A DNA stretch of 64,000 nt from Lentzea guizhouensis (GTDB lineage Bacteria > Actinomycetota > Actinomycetes > Mycobacteriales > Pseudonocardiaceae): the NCBI RefSeq assembly GCF_001701025.1, contig NZ_CP016793.1, positions 6,572,001-6,636,000 of the forward strand, in the 5' to 3' direction. Below, in pieces: positions 1-9,101 of the stretch; position 1 is the stretch's first letter, and every line of letters starts with the position of its first letter. A program made the position numbers and the translations under genes. The notes under the pieces are model-generated. The model was not told the origin of the DNA and did no database searches. It saw only the letters and a program-made list of their open reading frames with translations.

Positions 1-565
1 GCCCCTGCACCTTCGGCCCCACCTGGCCCGAGGCCGGCGGCACGTTCACGCCACCGCCCTTGATCGCGTCCGGGCCCTTGGCGTTGGCGCTGCCGGGCGC
101 GGGCTTCGAGAAGTCGGTGACGCCCGCGCCGGGTGGCGGCTTGGCGTTGGTGGACGTGTCGACGCTCTTGAGGCCCGAGCCGATGTTGTTGTCGAGGTTG
201 ACGTGCGTCTGGTGGGTGGCCTTGATGCCTGCCTGGACCTCACCGAACGCCTTGGCGCCGCGGTCGGCCTGGGTGATGGCGTTGTCGTTCGAGTTGTTCA
301 GGGCGGGGACGGCGAACAGGCCGATGAGGCCCAGCGCGTTGCCGGAGAAGTTCAGGCCGCGCAGGCCGCTCGCGATGCCCGACAGCCGGGACTGGAAGTC
401 GCCCGCCTTGTTGCCCAGCCCCTGCATCGAGGAGTCGCTCATGGAGAAGCCCGTGTTGCCGGTGGGCCCGCCGCTGCCGGTACCGGGCGACGGCGTCGAA
501 GGGGACGGCGTCGGGTTCGACCCCGGATTCGGGGTCGGGTTGGGATTGACGTTCCCCTTGGCCAT
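1..565 (-). CDS. EspC-like T7SS substrate, 3' end cut by window edge
   Basis: An open frame runs from ATG at 565 off the left edge (188 codons seen). Residues 1-40 are Asn/Pro/Ser/Thr-rich and low in complexity. They are followed by a helical segment with the core SGNALGLIGLFAVPALN and then NSNDNAITQ, the pattern of the EspC/'type VII secretion target' family of small exported helical-hairpin proteins. The visible C-terminal part is again Gly/Pro/Ala-rich. The gene is last in the left T7SS operon, 77 bp after the WXG protein, whereas in the right operon the EspC-like gene precedes the WXG protein. Family assignment is by pattern, so moderately sure; the true C-terminus is unknown. Confidence 0.7.
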   Translation of the reverse strand, partial: MAKGNVNPNPTPNPGSNPTPSPSTPSPGTGSGGPTGNTGFSMSDSSMQGLGNKAGDFQSRLSGIASGLRGLNFSGNALGLIGLFAVPALNNSNDNAITQADRGAKAFGEVQAGIKATHQTHVNLDNNIGSGLKSVDTSTNAKPPPGAGVTDFSKPAPGSANAKGPDAIKGGGVNVPPASGQVGPKVQG

Positions 566-642
566 GAGCGGGTCTTCTCCAAGTCACCGAAAACCGGCGA
601 AAGCCGGAACCCCGGCAAAGGGGGTTCCGGCGAACGCGGCTA

Positions 643-1521
643 CTACTTCTGCAGGGCTTCGTCGATCTTCTTGTCGACGTCGTTCGACGCCTTCACACCC
701 TCGTAGGTGATCTCGGCGACGTCGGCCGTGTTCTCGAACCGCTCCCAGCCCTTGCTGACCTTCGCCATGATGTCGTCGAGGTCGCCGATGCGCTTCATCT
801 GCCGGCCCAGGGCCGCGACGACGCGGGCGACGCGCGAGGCGATGTTCACGCCCAGCGCGACGGCCTTGCCGACCGCGAAGCCGATGAAGATCGGGATCGA
901 GGCGCCGAAGGTCGGGATCATCGTGGCGGCGGCGATCAGGGCGCCACCGATCAGCGAACCGATCAGCTGGGCGATCAGGTCGCGCACGATGTCGCGCAGC
1001 ACCGTAACCAGCATGCCCATGATCGCGGTGATCTTGGCCTTGGTCTCGACGGCGTTGGCCAGGTCGTCGAGCTCGGAGTACATGCCGTCCATCGACGCCT
1101 TGAAGCGCTCGGACGACTCACCGGTCCAGCCGTCGAACGTCGCCAGGCCGTTCTTGTGGTCCTCGGCCAGCACGCGCAGCTCGGCGGCACGGGCCTTCGT
1201 CGCCTCGACGTTGGCCTGGATCTCCTCCGGGTTGCCCATCAGCTGGTTCAGGGCGTCGCGCAGGAACGACACGTGCTCGATCAACCAGCCGACACCGGCA
1301 CCGATGATGCTGCCCAGCGGGTCGATCGCCAGCATCACCGTGGCCGACGCCGCACCGATCGCGTTGAACGTGATGTCCAGCGCCTTCTCGGTCTCGGACT
1401 CCGCGTCCTTGCTGATGCCGTCGATGAGGCTGCCGTAGGCCTCGATGAACAGCGACCCCTTGAGCTTGTTCTCCTCGGTGATGTGCATCCCGGGAGGGGA
1501 GTCGATGGGAGTTTCAGGCAT
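643..1521 (-). CDS. WXG100-like T7SS protein with hydrophobic core, 292 aa
   Basis: The protein carries a WXG-type turn (W132-T-G) between predicted helices, and two hydrophobic stretches: about residues 50-80, containing IIGAGVGWLIEH, and about 185-228. It is a paralogue of the first ~230 residues of the effector at 5295-7401 (shared GxxIGAGVGWLI, DGWxG and IGxLIGGALIAA segments) but has no proline-rich tail. It sits between the YbaB-like gene (18 bp gap) and an EspC-like gene in a T7SS substrate operon. Likely a secreted or membrane-associated T7SS substrate; substrate role and target are inference. ATG at 1521 is the only start that keeps the N-terminus intact. Confidence 0.75.
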   Translation of the reverse strand: MPETPIDSPPGMHITEENKLKGSLFIEAYGSLIDGISKDAESETEKALDITFNAIGAASATVMLAIDPLGSIIGAGVGWLIEHVSFLRDALNQLMGNPEEIQANVEATKARAAELRVLAEDHKNGLATFDGWTGESSERFKASMDGMYSELDDLANAVETKAKITAIMGMLVTVLRDIVRDLIAQLIGSLIGGALIAAATMIPTFGASIPIFIGFAVGKAVALGVNIASRVARVVAALGRQMKRIGDLDDIMAKVSKGWERFENTADVAEITYEGVKASNDVDKKIDEALQK

Positions 1522-1539
1522 TGCTGTTCCTGCTTTCGG

Positions 1540-2058
1540 TCACCACGGCTGGTTGTCGTCGTCTTCGTCGTCGGCCGCACGGGAGCGGCCGCGGACGGGA
1601 GCCGGCTGCGCGGGCGCGGCGGCGGGCGGTGCGACCGGGGGAGCGGGCGCCGGTGCCGGTTCCGCCTCCTCGATCTCGTCGTACTCGTCGGTCTCGTCGA
1701 GCTCTTCGTCGTCCTGCGGGATGGCGTCGGACACCATCCGGTAGGCCTCGGTGCCCTCACCGAGCGGCTTGAAGAGCTCCAGGACCTGGTTCGCCGCCTG
1801 CTTCTGCGCCTTGCGCGCGGTCTCCAGGATCAACGCGGTCAGCTTGGGCGCGCCCAGCTCCACCGCGCGGTGCCCGAGGACGAGGTTCTGCAGGCCGCCG
1901 TTGGGGCCCACCGTCACCGTCACGGCGCCGTCCTTCGACTGGACGGTCGCACTGGCGTTGGCGAAGTTCTCCTCGAGGTCCTGGGACTTCTTCTTCAGGT
2001 CGGCCAGCTTGGCCTCGTACTCTTCGACCCACTGGGTGGGGTTCGCGGGGTTGACCAC
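1540..2058 (-). CDS. YbaB/EbfC-family protein with acidic C-terminal tail, 172 aa
   Basis: Residues 1-110 match the YbaB/EbfC fold (nucleoid-associated dimer): an N-terminal helix WVEEYEAKLADLKKKSQDLE, a beta segment with GAVTVTVGPNGGLQNLVL, then helices. Residues 115-172 are an acidic Pro/Ala-rich tail ending DDEDDDNQPW. The paralogue at 7729-8343 has the same architecture and the same QPW end. GTG at 2058 was chosen because it begins just upstream of the first helix. EspG lies 38 bp upstream. YbaB-type proteins are known in actinobacterial WXG/EspG neighbourhoods; whether this one binds DNA or acts on secretion is not shown here. Confidence 0.82.
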   Translation of the reverse strand: MVNPANPTQWVEEYEAKLADLKKKSQDLEENFANASATVQSKDGAVTVTVGPNGGLQNLVLGHRAVELGAPKLTALILETARKAQKQAANQVLELFKPLGEGTEAYRMVSDAIPQDDEELDETDEYDEIEEAEPAPAPAPPVAPPAAAPAQPAPVRGRSRAADDEDDDNQPW

Positions 2059-2096
2059 AACGTCCTCCGGCGGCGGTGTTACAAGAGATGCGTGCG

Positions 2097-2852
2097 CTAC
2101 GCGAGCACGGCGTCGATGCGAGTGGCGATGCGGCCGTTGTCGGTCGGCGACAGGCTCAGCCAGCCGTCCGCGTTGACCATCAGGTAGCGGCCCTCGTGCG
2201 TGTCGAACCAGTTGATCACGACGTCGGCGCGCTGCCGGCCCTGCGTGACCCCGAACTGGCCGCCCGCGACCCGGTTGGCCGCGAGCTCACCCACCTGCGT
2301 CGCGTCCTTCGCGGACAGCCCGGCCCGCACCAGCGCCTGCTGCTCGTCGAGCTTGTCCTCGCCCCAGGGGTCGTCGGACTCCTTGCCCGCCTCGGCCTCG
2401 CGGATCGCCACGGCCTGGTGCAGCTGCTCCACCCGCACCGACAGCGCCGTGCCGGGACCGGGCTCACCGTCGGGCAGCACCCGCACGATCTCGCGGGCCA
2501 GACCGGTCTCGCGGATCTCCGCGAACCCGATCCTGCCGTCGTCGATCACCGCGAGCACGGCCCGCTGGCGGTCGGACGCGGCGAGCGCCCGCACGGTGCG
2601 GTCGAGGCCCACGACGGCGTCGATCGACACCTCGTGGTCGTCGAGCAGCCGCAGGAAGCCCTCGAGCCGCTCGTCGCCGTGCAGACCGCGCTGGCGCAGC
2701 TCCGCCAGCGTCCGGTCCCGCAGCACCCGGCGTTCCTGTTCGGTGTCGCCCTCGCTGGGCACGTCCAGCGGGTAGGGCATCCGGCCCAGCCGCAGCTCGT
2801 GCCACAGGATGTCGAACTCCAGCGGCGTGAGCAGGTACTCGGGCGTGATCAC
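2097..2852 (-). CDS. EspG-family T7SS chaperone, 251 aa
   Basis: EspG proteins are cytosolic chaperones that bind PE/PPE heterodimers and deliver them to the ESX machinery. The sequence shows the usual N-terminus (LTPLEFDILWHELRLGRMPYPLDVPSEG), a region with FLRLLDDHEVSIDA, and a C-terminal pair VINWFDTHEGRYLM and DGWLSLSPTDNGRIATRID. Length fits the family (about 250-280 aa). The GTG start at 2852 overlaps the stop of the upstream PPE-like gene by 4 nt (GTGA), indicating translational coupling of chaperone and client. About two thirds of positions are shared with the paralogue at 8340-9101 by eye. Confidence 0.88.
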   Translation of the reverse strand: MITPEYLLTPLEFDILWHELRLGRMPYPLDVPSEGDTEQERRVLRDRTLAELRQRGLHGDERLEGFLRLLDDHEVSIDAVVGLDRTVRALAASDRQRAVLAVIDDGRIGFAEIRETGLAREIVRVLPDGEPGPGTALSVRVEQLHQAVAIREAEAGKESDDPWGEDKLDEQQALVRAGLSAKDATQVGELAANRVAGGQFGVTQGRQRADVVINWFDTHEGRYLMVNADGWLSLSPTDNGRIATRIDAVLA

Positions 2853-4482
2853 GGAGTTTCGGTGCCCTTCTGCTTCTTGGGTTTCGCGGCACCGATCACC
2901 GACGGCGGCAGGTTCTCACCCGGCACCTCGAACAGGTCGCCGCCCATGATGTAGCTGGCCGAGCGGTGTTCCTTGTCCTCTTCGCGGTTGCCGCCCATCG
3001 GCGCGCCACCCATCGGGGCACCCGCCATGCCCGCGGCCGCGGCGCCACCGACGGCGGGCATGCCCATCGGCATGCCGGGACGGCCACCCTGCTGGCCCAT
3101 CACGCCCGCCGAGCCACCGGCCTGCATCGAGCCCGAGCCACCGGCACCCGCGCCACCGAAGGCACCGGCGCCCATGCCGCCACCGGCACGCCGCCGCCGA
3201 AGTTCGGCACCGCGCCACCCTTGAACGCACCGGCGCCGCCCGCACCGCCACCGCCGCCCGCACCGCCACCGGCACCGCCGGGACCACCGGCACCCGGCGT
3301 GTAGCCCGGCGTCATGCCCTTGGGCCCGTTCGGGTTCTGCGGCGTGTAGTTCGGGTTCGGGATGTCCTTGCCGACGACCGGCACCTTCGGGATGTTCGGG
3401 GTGTAGGTGCTGCTGTTCGGGCGCGGCGTGGAGCCGGGGCCCATGCCGGGGTAGGTGCCACCGGTCGGGAACTGCGGCGTGTAGTTGCCGCCGCCACCGC
3501 TGGGGTAGGTGCCGCCGACGTTGGACGGCGGGGTGTAGCCCGGCGCGGTCGGCGTGTAGCTGGCGGCCGCCACGTTCGTGTTGCCCGGGTTGTAGCCCGG
3601 CATCTGCGGGGTGTAGTTGCCGCCGCCTCCACCACCGGCGCCACCGGCACCGACGGCGGCCGGGTCGACGTAACCGGGGGCCGAAGGCGTGTACGCGGCC
3701 GCGGCCGGGGTGTTCACACCCGCGCCGGCGGGCACGCCACCGGCAGCCGGAACGCCACCGGAGGCACCGGTGGGCATGGGTGCGGTCGCGGTACCGGCAC
3801 CGCCGGCGGACTGCGCCGCCATGAGTCCGTCGGCGCCCTGCAACGTCGGCGCGCCGGACATCATGTGCATCGTCGAGACCGGCTCCTCGACCTCGCCGGT
3901 GACGGGGTTGAACGGAGGCTTGAACGTCGGCGTCGTGGTGTCGATCTGCCGCGAGTTGTTCTCCATGGTCGTCATGACGGTGACGGCCTGCTCGTGCGCG
4001 GCACGGGACGCGGCGTTCGCCATGGCGATGTCGGCGGAGGCGAGCACGAACGCGGGCGTGCCCGGCTGCGACAGCGCGGCGGCGGCGCGGTTGTAGTCGA
4101 ACTGGACCGGCTGCGGCATCTGCGCGCGGGCGGTCTCCATGACCCGGCCCTGCTCGGCGACCTTGTTGCCGAGCTCGACGGCGGTCTTCGCGGTCTCGTC
4201 GACCCAGTCCGCGAGCTTCTTCATCGCGGCGCGGGCACCGTCGGCGGCGTCACCGGTCCACTTGGACTCGGAGTTCGTGATGACCTGGCCGATCGTGCGC
4301 GAGGCCTCGGTCAGCTCCGAGCCGTACTTGCCCCACTCGTGGCCGATCTCGCCGGCCTGACCGGGGTCGTTGTTGTTGTGCACGGCGGCGAAGAGCTCGG
4401 GGTGCGAGCGCGCCGCCCAGTTCTGCGGGTCCGTCAGGACCGGCTTGTTCTCGATGTCCATCGGGTCGGTCTCGGGGGGCAT
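2849..4482 (-). CDS. PPE-like T7SS substrate with Gly/Pro-rich tail; one apparent frameshift
   Basis: Residues 1-190 form a helical PPE/WXG-like domain (W75-T-G; helices around KKLADWVDETAKTAVELG). A long Gly/Pro/Tyr-rich repeat region follows, with recurring YTP and GGTYP units, then a conserved tail SASYIMGGDLFEVPGENLPP. The tail is in another frame: near 3176-3183 one G appears missing in GTGGCGGC, and restoring it joins both parts into a 544-residue protein matching the layout of the paralogue at 9098-10611. It follows a PE-like gene by 55 bp and overlaps espG by 4 nt, so it is the presumed EspG client. Either a consensus error or a phase-variable tract. Confidence 0.82.
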
Positions 4483-4537
4483 GACCGGCTCGCCTCTCGC
4501 GTCGGTGACAGCTCAGGAGCCCAACAGCACGGCAAAC

Positions 4538-4915
4538 TCAGCTGTTGGTGAGCTTCTTCAGTTCGGCCTGGGTTTCCTCGTCGAGCTTGGTGAAGTTCTC
4601 GATCGCCTCGACGACCGAGTTCTTCGTCTGCTCGAGCACGGTCCGGTACGCGGTCATGACGCTGACGAACGAGTACTGCTCACCCTCGGCCCGATGGGTG
4701 AACTTGTCCCGCATGGCGTCGCCGACCGGGTTCGCGCCGAGGGGCGCCGGACGTGTGATGCTGGACCGCGACCGTTCGAGCCACGAGTCGACCTGGTCGA
4801 TCTGGGCCTGCAGCTGCTTGCGCAGCTCTTCGCCCGCGGTCGGGTCGATTTGCACCTGACCCGAGCTGACGGTGTCGCGGAGCGCGACAGCGTCGTTGTC
4901 ACCGACGATGTACAT
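4538..4915 (-). CDS. Small helical T7SS partner protein (PE-like), 125 aa
   Basis: First gene of the left T7SS operon. The protein is almost wholly helical (EELRKQLQAQIDQVDSWLER; YRTVLEQTKNSVVEAIENF) and ends in KKLTNS. It occupies the slot of a PE partner directly ahead of a PPE-like gene and its EspG, so it is probably the partner that pairs with the PPE-like helical domain; this is inferred from position, as no PE motif is obvious. The paralogue at 10641-11033 is about 80 percent identical by eye. ATG at 4915 is supported by the identical MYIVGD start in both copies. Confidence 0.75.
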   Translation of the reverse strand: MYIVGDNDAVALRDTVSSGQVQIDPTAGEELRKQLQAQIDQVDSWLERSRSSITRPAPLGANPVGDAMRDKFTHRAEGEQYSFVSVMTAYRTVLEQTKNSVVEAIENFTKLDEETQAELKKLTNS

Positions 4916-5067
4916 GCGGGCATTATTAGGTGTTCTTCCGTGCTGCGCTCACCTACTATCGCCTGTTTCGCCAATTGAGACCCACGTGCACAATGCGTTG
5001 TGTCACACCGAAACGGGCCACCGGCAGGTGAACGGACGATGATCGGGAAGATCGTTTGCCCAGGTTG

Positions 5068-5100
5068 TGGAAGCGCTCTCCGGTAACTGCCCGAACGGGC
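5068..5100. promoter_or_regulatory. LacI-type palindrome plus second palindrome, left T7SS operon
   Basis: TGGAAGCGCTCTCC (5068-5081) resembles LacI-family operators such as the streptomycete CebR box TGGGAGCGCTCCCA. Twenty bp on (centre to centre) lies GCCCGAACGGGC (5089-5100). The same pair with the same spacing occurs upstream of the right T7SS operon. It lies about 150-185 bp upstream of the PE-like start. Binding protein unknown. Confidence 0.6.
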
Positions 5101-5148
5101 ACCGGAGCTCTGTTCACGTCACCGAAACGGACCTTGACCAGGGGCGTG

Positions 5149-5164
5149 TGTGTCCCAAATCACA
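5149..5164. promoter_or_regulatory. CRP-like palindrome upstream of left T7SS operon
   Basis: TGTGTCCCAAATCACA has the layout TGTGA-N6-TCACA with one mismatch. Its centre is 82 bp from the LacI-like centre and its edge 234 bp from the start codon at 4915; both distances are identical in the right operon. CRP/FNR-family regulators of actinobacteria use such sites, so this is a plausible but untested Crp site. Confidence 0.55.
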
Positions 5165-5250
5165 TGGGGGAATAAACGGTGTTCTGGCCGCGTCTCGATT
5201 CGGTCACGCACATCTTCCCCCATCACCCGTCTGGTTGACCAGAGACAGCA

Positions 5251-5285
5251 GAACGCGGGCGCCTCCGAAGAGTGCGCCCGCGTTC
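5251..5285 (-). terminator. Rho-independent-type hairpin ending right T7SS operon
   Basis: GAACGCGGGCGC (5251-5262) pairs perfectly with GCGCCCGCGTTC (5274-5285). An inner CTC/GAG stem closes a CGAA tetraloop with a bulged T. It begins 10 bp past the stop of the effector gene and separates the two T7SS operons. There is no T-tract, as is common in actinobacteria. Confidence 0.75.
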
Positions 5286-5294
5286 GGTCAGCTG

Positions 5295-7401
5295 TCAGTT
5301 CCGTGCGTTGTACTCCTTGAGGTCACCGAGGTAGCCGGCGTCCCCCTTCTGCGAGTGCTGGTCCGCGGCGAGCTCCTTCCAGAGCTCGTGGACCATGTGC
5401 AGCGCGGTGCCCGAGGCGAACGCCTTGCCGGCCACCGTGAAGTGGCCACCCGGTGCGGCGAGCTCCTCGAAGTTCTTGATCCACTGGCTGATGCCGGCTG
5501 CTTCCTCGGGGGTCTTGCCGAACTTGGTGGTGAGCACGTTCTCCAGGTGCTCCTTGCCGTACTTGCTGAGGTCGTCGACGTGGTTCTTGACCTCGGCCCA
5601 GGAGAACGGCGGCTTCGAGCCACCGGTGCCGGGCGCTCCCGGCGCGTCCGAACCGGGCGGCTTCGGGGCCGCGTCGTCCGGTTTGGGCGTTCCCGGGGCA
5701 TCCGAGCCGGGCGGCTTGGGCGCGTCGTCCGGCTTCGGCGTGCCGGAACCGGCGGGTGCGTCCCAGGGGCTTGGGCGCGGCGTCGTCGGGCTTCGGCGTG
5801 GCGCCACCAGGACCGCCAGGGGCGTCCGTGCCGGAGGCTTGGGCGCACCGTGTCGGCACCGGCGGCTTGGGGCCGCGTCGTCGGGCTTCGGCGTGGCGCC
5901 ACCGGGCCGCCGGGCGCGTCCGGGCCAGGAGGCTTGGCGCACCCGTGTCGGCACCCGGAGGCTTCGGCGCCGCGTCGTCCGGCTTCGGCACCGGCTTGGC
6001 ACCACGTCGTCGGGCTTGGGCACGACGGGGCGGCGGGACGTCGGCCTTCGGCGGCGCCGGGATGTCCACCTTCGGCGGCGGCGTGTCCACTTCGGAGGCG
6101 GCGGCGCGTGTCCACCTTCGGAGGCGGCGGCGTGTCCACCTTCGGAGGCGGCGGCGTGTCCACCTTCGGAGGCGGCGGCATGCCACCACGGCACCGCCAC
6201 CGCCACCCGCGGCGGCTTCGGCGTGCCGCCGGCACCACCACTGGGCACCGGCGGGCGTCGGAACGTCCGTCGGCGGCTTGGTGACCGGAGGCGGAGTCGG
6301 CGCCGGCACGTCCTTGACCGGCGGGACCTCCGGCGGCTTCGCACCGGCCGTGCCGGTGTTCCCGCCACCGGTCTCCGGCGGCTTGGTCGCCGGCGGCGTG
6401 TCGACCTCCGGCGGCTTCTGCACGGGAGGCGTGTCCCCGGCGGGCGGCTTGCCGCCACCAGCACCGCCACCACCGCCGTTGACCTCCGGCGGCTTCTGCA
6501 CGGGCGGCGCGTCGCCACTGGGGGGCTTCGGTCCGCTACCCGAACCACCGGTCGGGGTCGGTGCGTCGGTCGTCGGGCCCTTGACCGGCGGCGGGGCCGG
6601 GACGTCGGCCGAGCCGCCGCCCTTGCCGAACCGCCCGGCGTCGTCGGACAGCTTGACCAGCGCCTCGCCGAGGTCGTCGGCCGACTTCGCGGACGACGAC
6701 ATCACCGACTTCAGCTTGGTGACGTGGTTCATGATCCGGGAGACCGCCTGCACCGCGGTCGCGACCGCGACGCCGACGAACGCGACGATCGAGGCACCGA
6801 AGGTGATGGGCGCGAGACCGGCGGCGATGAGCGCGCCACCGATCAGGTTGCCGATCACCATGGCGATGATGTCGCGCACCAGCGAACGCACGGCGGTGAC
6901 GCACGCGCCCATGGTCGCCATGAGCTTCGCGGAGGAGTGGATCGACGAACCGATCGCCTCCATCTCCTTGGCGACCTGCGCCATCGAGGCGCGGAAGTTG
7001 TCGGCGGTCTGGCCAATCCAGCCGTCGAGCTTCTTCAGCGCGTCGAGGTGGGCGGTCGCGATGCCCTCGTACTGCTTGGCGTCCTCCTTGACCTTCTCGG
7101 TCTCCTGGCGGATGGCGATGTTGTCGCCCACCAGCAGGTCGAGGGGTTCGCGCAGGAAGGCGATGTGGTCGATCAGCCAGCCGACACCGGCGCCGATGAC
7201 CGCGCCGAGCGGGTTCAGCGCGGCACCGACGACGTCGAACGCCAGACCGACGCTGTACGCGGCGATGGCGGCCTTGTCGTTGTCGTCGACCGCCTTCTTG
7301 AGACCCATGATCGTGTCGAGCATGCCGGCGCCGGAGAACTTGTCGTTGAACTCCGTGCCCTCGCCGAAGCCAGGGGTCCAGGTGAGGCCCTGCACCATCA
7401 T
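5295..7401 (-). CDS. Modular WXG-type T7SS effector with Pro-rich repeats; several frameshifts
   Basis: Residues 1-260 are a WXG-like domain (W128-I-G) with two hydrophobic stretches (about 50-80 and 178-222), paralogous to the protein at 643-1521. A long Pro/Lys/Asp/Gly region follows, with PPVQKPPEV, PPPPKVDT (a 24-bp tandem repeat at about 6064-6180) and PKPDDAAPKPPG units. The last ~105 residues form a compact charged domain (WAEVKNHVDDLSKYGKEHL ... HELWKELAADQ) of no family I recognise. Between 6245 and about 5755 the frame changes at least six times while every frame keeps yielding repeat motifs, so small indels have accumulated in the repeat. The layout is that of a polymorphic T7SS effector; toxicity is unproven. 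ATG overlaps the upstream stop by 4 nt. Confidence 0.7.
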
Positions 7402-7703
7402 GCGCCTCCGCTGAACGTGTTGGCGTTGCCCTGGTCGCTGTTGGTGTACGTGTCAGCGGTCAGGCGAGTGTTCTTCGCGGCCTCGCGCAACCCGGCCTCG
7501 TACTTGCCGATGCACTCCTCGGCCTTCTTGACCTCGACGCGCGCGGCGGCGGCGAAGATCTGGCCGACGATGCCGAACACCAGCGGGTCGAAGTGCACGC
7601 TTCCGAGGACGCCCTTCGACGTCTCCAGCTGGCTGACCAGGGTGTCCAGGTTGTTCGCGAACGCCTTCAGGTCCTCGGGGTCGACGGTGAACTGACCGGT
7701 CAT
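7398..7703 (-). CDS. EspC-like T7SS secreted protein, 101 aa
   Basis: Small helical-hairpin protein of about 100 residues with FVTVDPEDL-type N-terminus (FTVDPEDLKAFANNLDTLV), a central FGIVGQIF turn and a C-terminal YTNSD. The last matches the YxxxD/E secretion signal of ESX substrates. It fits the EspC/'excreted virulence factor' family. The stop overlaps the ATG of the downstream effector (ATGA), so the two are coupled and may be co-secreted partners, with this protein supplying the YxxxD signal; that pairing is inference. The YbaB-like gene lies 25 bp upstream. Confidence 0.8.
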   Translation of the reverse strand: MTGQFTVDPEDLKAFANNLDTLVSQLETSKGVLGSVHFDPLVFGIVGQIFAAAARVEVKKAEECIGKYEAGLREAAKNTRLTADTYTNSDQGNANTFSGGA

Positions 7704-7728
7704 CGGAGTCCCCCTCGATCAGTGGTGG

Positions 7729-8343
7729 TCACCACGGCTGGCCGTCCTCGTCATCGTCGTCGTCTGCGGGCCGCGGACGCCGCGAGGGCGGTGCCTGCGG
7801 GGCCGGCGGTGCCGCCTGCGGCCAGGCCGGGGGAGCTGCCTGGCCCCAGGCCGGGGGAGCTGCCTGCGGTGCGGCGGGCGGGGCTTGCTGCGGCTCTTCC
7901 TCGTACTCGTCGTACCGGTCGTGGTTGAAGTCCTCCTCCTCGTCCTCCACGGGCGGGGGGATGTAGGAGAGGACCAGGTCCATCGACTCGGTGCCCACGC
8001 CGAGCGGGGCGAACGCCTCGATCATCCGTTCCGAGGCGGCACGCTGTCCCTTCGCGACCGCCTCCATGATCGAGGCCTGCAACCGCTGCGGGCTCATGCC
8101 GGCCGCGTGGTCGGTCAGCTGGATGTTCTGCAGCGCACCGGTGGGCGCGATCGTCACCTGCACCGCGTGGTCCTTGGACAGCACGGTCGCCGACGCGTTC
8201 GTCATGTCGTCACGCAGCTGGGCGGACTTGGCGGACAGGTCGGCGACCTTCGCCTCCATGTCCTGCATCCAGCGGTCCGGGTCCACCCCGGCCATCTGGC
8301 GTCCGTCTATGGGAGCCAACGGGTCCACAAGATTCCCTCTCAT
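7729..8343 (-). CDS. YbaB/EbfC-family protein with acidic tail, 204 aa
   Basis: Paralogue of the protein at 1540-2058. The YbaB-like core spans about residues 20-120 (WMQDMEAKVADLSAKSAQL; HAVQVTIAPTGALQNIQL). It is followed by an acidic stretch, a Pro/Ala repeat (PPAWGQAAPPAWPQAAPP) and the end DDDDDEDGQPW. Start chosen at ATG 8343 because it overlaps the espG stop as ATGA; a longer open frame upstream is antisense-like and runs through espG. Expected role is DNA-binding or scaffolding, as for EbfC; its part in T7SS is unknown. Confidence 0.82.
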   Translation of the reverse strand: MRGNLVDPLAPIDGRQMAGVDPDRWMQDMEAKVADLSAKSAQLRDDMTNASATVLSKDHAVQVTIAPTGALQNIQLTDHAAGMSPQRLQASIMEAVAKGQRAASERMIEAFAPLGVGTESMDLVLSYIPPPVEDEEEDFNHDRYDEYEEEPQQAPPAAPQAAPPAWGQAAPPAWPQAAPPAPQAPPSRRPRPADDDDDEDGQPW

Positions 8344-9101
8344 GCCAGCACTGCGTCGATGCGCGTTGCGATGCGGTCGTTGTCGGTCGGCGAGAGGCTC
8401 AGCCACCCGTCGGAGTTGACCACCAGGTAGCGGCCTTGGTGCGTGTCGAACCAGTTGATGACGACGTTCGACCGTTCGCGCCGGTGCGTCACGCCGAACT
8501 GGCCGCCCGCGACCCGGTTGGAGGCGAGCTCCTCCAGCTGGCGAGCGTCCTGGGAGGACAGACCGGCGCGCTGCAGCGCCTGCTGGTCGTCCATCTCCTC
8601 GTCGGCCGACCCCCACGGGTCCTCGGAATCGTCGTCGTCCTCTGCCTCTTGCAACGCGACGGCCTCCTGCAGGGTTGCCGCCCGGATGGACAGCGAGTTG
8701 CCGGGGCCGGGGTCGCCGTCGGGCAGCATCCGGACGATCTCGCGGGCGAGCCCGGTCGGCCTGATCTCCACCAGGCCCACCTTGTCGTCATCGATGATCG
8801 CCAGCACGCCCTGCTCGCCGTCGGAGGCCGCGAGCGCCCGCAGCGGCCGGTCCAGGCCCGCCACGGCGTCCACGGACACCTCGTGGTCGTTCAGCAGCCG
8901 CAGGAGGTCCTCCAGCCGCCGGTCGCCCGCCAGGCCTCTGTCCCTCAGGCCGGCGAGCGTTCTGTCCTGCAGCGCCTTGCGCTCCGACTCGGTGTCACCC
9001 TCGCTGGGCACGTCCAGCGGGTAGGGCATCCGGCCGAGGCGCAGCGTCTGCCACAACACCTCGAACTCACGCGACGACAGCAGGTACTCAGGCGAGATCA
9101 C
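8340..9101 (-). CDS. EspG-family T7SS chaperone, 253 aa
   Basis: Second EspG paralogue. The same N-terminal LRLGRMPYPLDVPSEGDTES and C-terminal VVINWFDTHQGRYLVVNSD / SLSPTDNDRIATRI blocks are present. The middle differs by an acidic insert (EAEDDDDSEDPWGSADEEMD). The GTG start at 9101 overlaps the PPE-like stop by 4 nt and the stop overlaps the YbaB-like ATG by 4 nt. PPE-like, espG and ybaB-like genes are therefore translationally coupled in this operon. Its expected client is the PPE-like protein encoded immediately upstream. Confidence 0.88.
   Translation of the reverse strand: MISPEYLLSSREFEVLWQTLRLGRMPYPLDVPSEGDTESERKALQDRTLAGLRDRGLAGDRRLEDLLRLLNDHEVSVDAVAGLDRPLRALAASDGEQGVLAIIDDDKVGLVEIRPTGLAREIVRMLPDGDPGPGNSLSIRAATLQEAVALQEAEDDDDSEDPWGSADEEMDDQQALQRAGLSSQDARQLEELASNRVAGGQFGVTHRRERSNVVINWFDTHQGRYLVVNSDGWLSLSPTDNDRIATRIDAVLA

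Noticed and set aside
6061..6185. Regular 24-bp repeats that could be mistaken for a CRISPR array
   Set aside because: Units are head to tail without spacers and encode PPPPKVDT inside the effector gene.
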